From contig SKII01000078.1 in assembly GCA_007116505.1 (NCBI GenBank), forward strand, positions 1-10,252: 10,252 nt of DNA, read 5' to 3'. The notes under the pieces were generated by a model. It saw only the letters and a program-made list of their open reading frames with translations. It had not been told where the DNA came from and made no database searches. This document shows, piece by piece, positions 6,295-10,252 of this stretch (the first letter of the stretch is position 1; each line of letters starts with the position of its first letter). This DNA comes from Nitriliruptoraceae bacterium (lineage in GTDB: Bacteria > Actinomycetota > Nitriliruptoria > Nitriliruptorales > Nitriliruptoraceae). The translations under genes and the position numbers were made by a program.

Positions 6295-7695
6295 GCGCTC
6301 AGCGAGGTAGCCGGGCAGGCGGTCGATGGAGACCCGCTCCTGGGCCATCGTGTCGCGGTCACGGACGGTCACGGCCCGGTCCTCGAGCGTCTCGAAGTCG
6401 ACGGTGACGCAGGCCGGCGTGCCGATCTCGTCCTGGCGCCGGTAGCGCCGCCCGATCGACTGCGTCTCGTCGTACTCGACCATGTGGTCCACCTTCAGGA
6501 GGTCGAAGATCTCGCGCGACACCGCCGACAGCTCCGGCTTCTTCGACAGCGGGAGCACCGCCACCTGGTAGGGCGCGAGCCGCGGGTCGAGCTTCAGCAC
6601 CACGCGCTCCTGCATCTTCCCGTCGGCGTCGGGGGCCTGCTCGACGCGGTAGGCGTCGTAGAGGAACGCGAGCGTCGCACGGGTCGCGCCGGCAGCAGGC
6701 TCGATCACGTAGGGGTGGTAGCGCTCGTTCGACGCCTGGTCGAAGTAGCTCAGGTCCTGACCGCTCGCGGCCTCGTGCGCCTTGAGGTCGAAGTCCGTGC
6801 GGTTCGCGATGCCCTCGAGCTCCGACCAGCCCATCGACGGGTCCGGGAAGTAGAACTCGAGGTCGACGGTGCGCTTCGCGTAGTGCGAGAGCTCGTCCGC
6901 GGCGTGCTCCCGGACGCGGATGTTCTCGCTGCGGATACCGAGGTCCTCGTACCACGCGCGTCGCGCGTCGATCCAGTACTGGTGCCACTCCTCGTCCGTG
7001 CCGGGCACGACGAAGAACTCCATCTCCATCTGCTCGAACTCGCGCGTGCGGAACACGAAGTGGCCGGGGGTGATCTCGTTGCGGAACGACTTCCCCATCT
7101 GGGCGATGCCGAACGGGACCTTGCGCCGGCTCGTGCGCTGGATGGTCGCGAAGTCGACGAACATCCCCTGCGCGGTCTCGGGCCGCAGCCACACGACCGC
7201 ACCGTCGTCGTCGACGGGACCCGCGTGGGTCTTGAACATCAGGTTGAAGTTGCGCGGGTCGGTGAGCGAGCCGCCGCACTCCGGGCAGACCATCGACGCG
7301 AGCTCCCCCGCGGCGATCGCCTCCTCGAGGTGGTCGGCACGGAAGCGCTTGTGGCAGCGCGTGCACTCGACGAGCGGGTCGGAGAAGTTCGCGAGGTGCC
7401 CCGACGCCTCCCACACCTTCGGGTGCATGAGGATGGACGCGTCGAGCCCGACGACGTCGTCACGCAGTTGCACCATCGAGCGCCACCACTGCCGCTTGAC
7501 GTTCTCCTTCAGCTCGACGCCGAGCGGCCCGTAGTCCCACGTCGAGCGGAAGCCGCCGTAGATCTCCGAGGACGGGAAGATGATCCCTCGGCTCTTGCAC
7601 AGCTCGACGATGGTCGGCAGGGTCGCTTCGACCGTCGGCGCGGTGGCGCCGTGGTCGCTGCTCGTGTCGCTGCTCGTGGGGGCGTCGTCGGTCAC
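6280..7695 (-). CDS. glyS: Glycyl-tRNA synthetase, class II homodimeric type
   Basis: This enzyme charges tRNA-Gly with glycine in the cytosol. It has 471 residues, close to the actinobacterial norm. After a non-conserved Thr/Ser/Asp-rich head (1-22), the catalytic core starts at [20 protein letters not shown] zinc-binding insertion has C111, C114 (CTRC), C137 and C140 (CPEC). [10 protein letters not shown] (171-180) and motif 2 ([20 protein letters not shown], 204-223) follow, and motif 3 is [10 protein letters not shown] (336-345). The anticodon-binding domain runs from about 375 and includes [15 protein letters not shown]. The start is GTG at 7695: the frame is open further upstream but offers no other credible start codon before it meets the divergent thioesterase gene. 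No clear Shine-Dalgarno precedes this GTG, so the exact start is less certain than the function. Its last 15 bp overlap the small membrane gene. Confidence 0.95.
   Translation of the reverse strand: MTDDAPTSSDTSSDHGATAPTVEATLPTIVELCKSRGIIFPSSEIYGGFRSTWDYGPLGVELKENVKRQWWRSMVQLRDDVVGLDASILMHPKVWEASGHLANFSDPLVECTRCHKRFRADHLEEAIAAGELASMVCPECGGSLTDPRNFNLMFKTHAGPVDDDGAVVWLRPETAQGMFVDFATIQRTSRRKVPFGIAQMGKSFRNEITPGHFVFRTREFEQMEMEFFVVPGTDEEWHQYWIDARRAWYEDLGIRSENIRVREHAADELSHYAKRTVDLEFYFPDPSMGWSELEGIANRTDFDLKAHEAASGQDLSYFDQASNERYHPYVIEPAAGATRATLAFLYDAYRVEQAPDADGKMQERVVLKLDPRLAPYQVAVLPLSKKPELSAVSREIFDLLKVDHMVEYDETQSIGRRYRRQDEIGTPACVTVDFETLEDRAVTVRDRDTMAQERVSIDRLPGYLAERLPRR
7654..7677. repeat. Exact 12-bp tandem duplication in the glyS head
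   Basis: GTCGCTGCTCGT occurs twice in succession (7654-7665 and 7666-7677). On the minus strand it encodes TSSD-TSSD at residues 7-14 of glycyl-tRNA synthetase, within the non-conserved N-terminal extension. The frame is preserved. Confidence 0.85.
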
Positions 7696-7711
7696 GGGGG
7701 GCTCGCTCGTA

Positions 7712-7734
7712 GGGAGGTCGGGAGGTCGGGGGTC
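7712..7734. repeat. 8-bp tandem repeat in the glyS leader
   Basis: GGGAGGTC is exactly repeated at 7712-7719 and 7720-7727, with a degraded third copy GGGGGTC at 7728-7734. In the glyS transcript this appears as repeated GACCTCCC just upstream of the GTG start. A role in translation is possible but not shown. Confidence 0.75.
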
Positions 7735-7797
7735 GCCGGGCGCCTGTGGGACACGCGAGGGTGCCCGCGGGTCCGCGGAGGGCGTCCGGCCCGCTCC

Positions 7798-7807
7798 TAG
7801 GATGCTA
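7798..7807. promoter_or_regulatory. Divergent, overlapping -10 elements for the thioesterase gene and glyS
   Basis: TAGGAT on the plus strand (7798-7803) and TAGCAT on the minus strand (7807 to 7802) overlap by two bases. They lie in two adjoining palindromes, CCTAGG (7796-7801) and GCTAGC (7804-7809). Transcription rightward from about 7810 gives a leader of about 40 nt with a strong Shine-Dalgarno. Leftward transcription gives a glyS leader of about 100 nt. No clear -35 is visible. Confidence 0.5.
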
Positions 7808-7838
7808 GCCGTCGCGCCTCCGCCCCCGGAGGAGCAGC

Positions 7839-7844
7839 AGGAGG
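7839..7844 (+). promoter_or_regulatory. Shine-Dalgarno that fixes the thioesterase start
   Basis: AGGAGG lies 5 nt before the GTG at 7850. An in-frame ATG at 7802 lies upstream, but it falls inside the proposed -10 element and has no such site, so the GTG is preferred. Confidence 0.8.
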
Positions 7845-7849
7845 ACGCG

Positions 7850-8692
7850 GTGGACGGCACCGAGGATGCGGGCGGCCGCTTCGCCGCCGACACGGCCGTC
7901 GAGCGCCGCGACACCGACCGCTTCGACACCGCCTGCCGGCCGGGCTGGCACGTCACCGCCGGCGCCGCACCGAACGGCGGCTACCTGATGGCGATCGGAG
8001 CGCGCGCGATGGCGGAGCGCGCCGATCGCCCCGACCCGGTGACCCTGACGGCACACTTCCTCGCCCCTCCCCTCATCGGCCCGATGGAGGTCCACACCGA
8101 GCTGGTGCGCGAGGGTGGCCGACACCGCACCGTCGCCGCCCGCATCGTCCAGGACGGCCGCGAGTGCGTGCGGCTCCTCGGGACGTTCTCGGACCTCGCC
8201 CGAGCCGACGGCCCGACGCGCGTGCTGCGGGAACCTCCGCCCTGGCCCGACGTCGCGACGATGCGTTCCGCACCTTCGGACATCGAGGGTGTCGACGTCC
8301 CCGAGATCTTCCAGCGTCTCGAGCACCGCATGCCCGCAGCGACGACCGGCTGGGTCCGGGGGCGCCCCTCCGGCGAGGGCATCCACGGTGGGTGGTGCCG
8401 CTGGTCGGACGGCGCGGCGATGGACGTGCTCGGGCTGCTCTTCGTCGCCGATGCGTACCCGCCAGCCGTGTTCGACCTCGGTGCTGCCACGACCTGGGCT
8501 CCCACCATCGAGCTCACCGTCCACGTGCGCGCACGGCCGGCCCCCGGCTGGCTCGCCACACGGTTCGCCACGCGCGCACTCACCGACGGGTACTTCGAGG
8601 AGGACGGTGACCTCTGGGACGCCGACGGCCGGCTCGTCGCGCTCAGCCGGCAGCTGGCCCTCTCCGGACGCCCGCGGGGTCCCCGGGGGTAG
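7850..8692 (+). CDS. Acyl-CoA thioesterase family protein (double hotdog)
   Basis: The 280-residue protein resembles the TesB-like thioesterase superfamily (4HBT_3 type), which hydrolyses acyl-CoA to free acid and CoA in the cytosol. The first hotdog (about 25-117) carries [20 protein letters not shown] (32-51), the typical long helix opening with PNGGYL, then [10 protein letters not shown] and a beta strand series ending RLLGTFSDL. The second hotdog (about 165-272) contains [20 protein letters not shown] (180-199), with a candidate catalytic Asp in WSDG (D187), and ends in [16 protein letters not shown]. Substrate length cannot be read from the sequence. The start is GTG 7850 with AGGAGG 5 nt upstream. 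It is divergent from glyS and 81 nt before deoC; read-through into deoC is possible, although TAGCAT at its stop codon may give deoC its own promoter. Confidence 0.85.
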   Translation: MDGTEDAGGRFAADTAVERRDTDRFDTACRPGWHVTAGAAPNGGYLMAIGARAMAERADRPDPVTLTAHFLAPPLIGPMEVHTELVREGGRHRTVAARIVQDGRECVRLLGTFSDLARADGPTRVLREPPPWPDVATMRSAPSDIEGVDVPEIFQRLEHRMPAATTGWVRGRPSGEGIHGGWCRWSDGAAMDVLGLLFVADAYPPAVFDLGAATTWAPTIELTVHVRARPAPGWLATRFATRALTDGYFEEDGDLWDADGRLVALSRQLALSGRPRGPRG

Positions 8693-8695
8693 CAT
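8690..8695 (+). promoter_or_regulatory. Putative -10 element for deoC
   Basis: TAGCAT overlaps the TAG stop codon of the thioesterase gene and fits TAnnnT. Transcription from about 8702 would give a leader of about 70 nt containing the hairpin at 8709-8731. Co-transcription with the upstream gene is the alternative. Confidence 0.35.
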
Positions 8696-8708
8696 CGGGA
8701 GTGCGCCG

Positions 8709-8731
8709 GACGGGTCCCGAACTGGCCCGTC
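8709..8731 (+). promoter_or_regulatory. Hairpin in the thioesterase-deoC spacer
   Basis: GACGGGTC (8709-8716) can pair with GGCCCGTC (8724-8731) across a 7-nt loop, giving 8 bp with one U-G wobble. No T-rich tract follows, so it is not a standard intrinsic terminator. GGGTCCC is repeated nearby at 8712-8718 and 8732-8738, with a GGGGTCC at 8743-8749. It could be an operator, an attenuator-like structure, or chance in GC-rich DNA. Confidence 0.35.
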
Positions 8732-8773
8732 GGGTCCCTCCCGGGGTCCGTAGCAGCGGCGACGGAGCCCCGC

Positions 8774-9742
8774 GTGAGCACCACACCCCTCGTCCTCCCC
8801 GACCTCGCGGGTGACCCGCGCGAGCTCGGCGCGGGCGAGACGTCGCTCGCGGGCCTGCTCCGAGGCCTCCCGGGCGTCGACCGCATCGGGCTCGAGAAGC
8901 GGGCTGCCGACCTCGCCACACGGTCCCTCAAGCAGGGGACGAAGCGGGCCCTCATCGACCTGGCCATCGCGACGATGGACCTGACGACCCTCGAGGGCGC
9001 CGACACGCCCGCCCGCGTGCGCTCGCTGTGCGCCCGTGCGCTCCGCCCCGACCCGTCCGATCCCACCGTCCCGCACGTCGCCGCCGTGTGCGTCTACCCC
9101 GACCTCGTCGCCACCGCCGTGGAGGCGCTCGAGGGAAGCGACGTCCGGGTCGCGGCGGTCGCGACCGCGTTCCCCTCCGGCCGTGCGTCCCTCGACGTCA
9201 AGCTCGCGGACACGCGCGACGCCGTCGCCGCCGGTGCGCACGAGATCGACATGGTCATCGACCGAGGCGCCTTCCTCTCCGGACGCTACGGAGCCGTGCG
9301 CGACGAGATCCGCGCCGTCAAGGAGGTGTGCGGCGACGCGCACCTGAAGGTCATCCTGGAGACGGGCGAGCCCGCCACCTACGACAACGTGCGTCGTGCG
9401 TCGTGGCTCGCGCTCATCGCCGGAGCCGACGTCATCAAGACGTCGACGGGCAAGGTCTCCCCGGCCGCCACCCACCCCGTCGCGCTCGTCATGCTCGAGG
9501 CCGTGCGCGACTTCCACCTCATCACCGGCGACGCACGCGGAGTGAAGGTCGCCGGCGGCATCCGCACCACGAAGGACGCCCTGCGCCACCTCGTGCTCGT
9601 CAACGAGACGCTCGGAGCGGACTGGCTCACACCGGACCGCTACCGCATCGGCGCGTCGGGCCTGCTCACCGACCTGCTCATGCAGCGCCAGAAGCTCGTG
9701 ACCGGCGTGTACGGCAGCGCCGACCGCGTCACGCTGGACTGA
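8774..9742 (+). CDS. deoC: Deoxyribose-phosphate aldolase, long form
   Basis: This enzyme cleaves 2-deoxyribose 5-phosphate to acetaldehyde and glyceraldehyde 3-phosphate, the last step in deoxynucleoside breakdown. The catalytic residues align with Escherichia coli D102, K167 and K201 as D159 (EIDMVID), the Schiff-base K222 (VIKTSTGK) and K258 (GVKVAGGIR). Other family motifs are DLTTLEGADT (69-78), VAAVCVYPDL (102-111) and ILETGE (194-199), with YRIGASGLLTDLL near the end. At 322 residues it exceeds the 259 of the E. coli enzyme. The extended N-terminus and segments such as CGDAHLK, and AIRDF-like EAVRDF, match the long form known from human DERA. The start is GTG 8774 with GGAG at 8764-8767. 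An aldehyde dehydrogenase gene begins 58 nt downstream on the same strand, probably in the same operon. Confidence 0.96.
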   Translation: MSTTPLVLPDLAGDPRELGAGETSLAGLLRGLPGVDRIGLEKRAADLATRSLKQGTKRALIDLAIATMDLTTLEGADTPARVRSLCARALRPDPSDPTVPHVAAVCVYPDLVATAVEALEGSDVRVAAVATAFPSGRASLDVKLADTRDAVAAGAHEIDMVIDRGAFLSGRYGAVRDEIRAVKEVCGDAHLKVILETGEPATYDNVRRASWLALIAGADVIKTSTGKVSPAATHPVALVMLEAVRDFHLITGDARGVKVAGGIRTTKDALRHLVLVNETLGADWLTPDRYRIGASGLLTDLLMQRQKLVTGVYGSADRVTLD

Positions 9743-9775
9743 CCCGACCGACCCGACCGACCCGACCGACCCGAC
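9743..9775. repeat. 9-bp tandem repeat between deoC and the aldehyde dehydrogenase gene
   Basis: CCCGACCGA occurs three times exactly (9743-9751, 9752-9760, 9761-9769), followed by a partial copy to 9775. The array begins immediately after the deoC stop codon and fills more than half of the spacer. Being non-coding, changes in copy number would only alter spacing. Confidence 0.9.
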
Positions 9776-9800
9776 CCGATCCCAGGCCGACGGAGCCACC

Positions 9801-10252
9801 GTGTCCCGCTACCCGATCGACCTCGGCGCCCCCGCGTGGGACTACGCGCCGGCGCCGGAGAGCCGTGTGGTCGCGCGGCTCGACGCGACCCGTGAGGGGC
9901 TGCTGCACATCGGCGGCGCCTGGGTCGAGGCGGAGGGCGGCGCCACCCTCGCGACGCACTCCCCCGCGACCGAGGAGCACCTCGCCGACGTGGCGCTCGC
10001 CGGACCCGCCGACGTCGACCGTGCTGTCGCCGCCGCGCGCGCGGCCCTTCCGGCGTGGTCGGCGATGCCCGGTGCCGAGCGCGCGAAGCTGCTGTTCCGG
10101 CTCGCCCGCATGCTGCAGGAACGGGCCCGCGAGTTCGCCGTGCTCGAGACGCTCGACAACGGCAAGCCGATCCGCGAGACCCGCGACTTCGACGTCCCGA
10201 CGGCGGCCGCGCATCTCTTCCACCATGCCGGCTGGGCGGACAAGCTCGACCA
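9801..10252 (+). CDS. Aldehyde dehydrogenase (NAD(P)-dependent), N-terminal part cut by window edge
   Basis: The first 150 codons of an aldehyde dehydrogenase superfamily gene are present. Visible family features are HIGGAWVEAEGG (35-46) followed by the SPATEE entry to the cofactor domain, the helix DVDRAVAAARAALPAWSAMP, and ETLDNGKPIRETRD (about 115-128), a conserved dehydrogenase motif. The catalytic Cys and Glu lie beyond the edge, so activity cannot be confirmed. The start is GTG 9801, with GGAG at 9792-9795, 5 nt upstream. It follows deoC by 58 nt on the same strand. The likely role is to oxidise the acetaldehyde produced by DeoC, an inference from context. The N-terminal sequence resembles, from memory, dehydrogenases encoded next to deoC in other actinobacteria. 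Confidence 0.9.
   Translation, partial: MSRYPIDLGAPAWDYAPAPESRVVARLDATREGLLHIGGAWVEAEGGATLATHSPATEEHLADVALAGPADVDRAVAAARAALPAWSAMPGAERAKLLFRLARMLQERAREFAVLETLDNGKPIRETRDFDVPTAAAHLFHHAGWADKLD

Noticed and set aside
7696..7790. T-box riboswitch before glyS
   Set aside because: I could not find the conserved T-box core (AGGGTGG followed by ACCGCG) on the minus strand. The GGGTGCCCGCGG on the plus strand is on the wrong strand and a poor match.
7580..7849. Upstream starts for the thioesterase gene, including ATG 7802
   Set aside because: The Shine-Dalgarno AGGAGG is correctly spaced for GTG 7850. ATG 7802 lies in the proposed -10 element, and starts further left would overlap glyS.
7696..7956. 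87-residue N-terminal extension of glycyl-tRNA synthetase
   Set aside because: The added sequence is low-complexity, would overlap the divergent thioesterase gene and both proposed promoters, and the family does not need it.
8709..8731. Rho-independent terminator after the thioesterase gene
   Set aside because: The hairpin has no T-rich tract after it, so it is listed only as a possible regulatory structure.
9743..9775. CRISPR-like repeat after deoC
   Set aside because: The unit is only 9 bp and directly tandem, without spacers. It is a simple tandem repeat.
7805..9799. Open frame of 664 codons antisense to the thioesterase and deoC genes
   Set aside because: It spans two clearly real genes and their spacer, has no family motif, and is explained by the base composition.

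Overview
The window is a gene-dense, high-GC stretch of bacterial chromosome. Codon third positions are almost all G or C, GTG starts are common, and the -10 hexamers are of the TAnnnT type. These traits, plus a DUF3151 protein (a family I know from Actinobacteria) and a class II homodimeric glycyl-tRNA synthetase, point to the phylum Actinomycetota. I cannot name the genus; a lineage outside the classical Streptomyces/Mycobacterium groups is possible but only a guess. Nearly every base is coding. No stretch over 300 bases lacks a gene, and I see no rRNA, tRNA, CRISPR array, insertion sequence or prophage gene.

Layout, left to right. (1) Minus strand 1-2854: a DUF3151 gene, then dnaG (DNA primase, GTG start), then a gene running off the left edge that encodes an unrecognised protein with a helix-turn-helix-like segment. 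(2) Plus strand 2986-4746: a cytosolic-looking M61 family metallopeptidase with a C-terminal PDZ domain, divergent from the DUF3151 gene. (3) Minus strand 4731-6014: manA (mannose-6-phosphate isomerase), overlapping the peptidase gene tail to tail. (4) Plus strand 6037-6294: an 85-residue two-helix membrane protein, head to head with manA across only 22 bp. (5) Minus strand 6280-7695: glycyl-tRNA synthetase, overlapping the small membrane gene tail to tail. (6) Plus strand 7850-8692: a double-hotdog acyl-CoA thioesterase, divergent from glyS. (7) Plus strand 8774 to the right edge: a long-form deoxyribose-phosphate aldolase (deoC) followed by the first 150 codons of an aldehyde dehydrogenase. 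This pair probably acts in deoxyribose salvage, with the dehydrogenase oxidising the acetaldehyde that DeoC releases.

The genes are mostly housekeeping, and I found no new defence or biosynthetic system. The more notable signals lie in expression and spacers. Three genes without a Shine-Dalgarno sequence each have TAnnnT exactly 6 nt before the ATG, the signature of leaderless mRNAs. Two of them (manA and the small membrane gene) face each other and share the central TA of their -10 boxes. The other two divergent gene pairs also carry closely spaced opposing -10-like hexamers. Several short exact or near-exact tandem duplications (8 to 15 bp units) sit in spacers, leaders and non-conserved protein segments.
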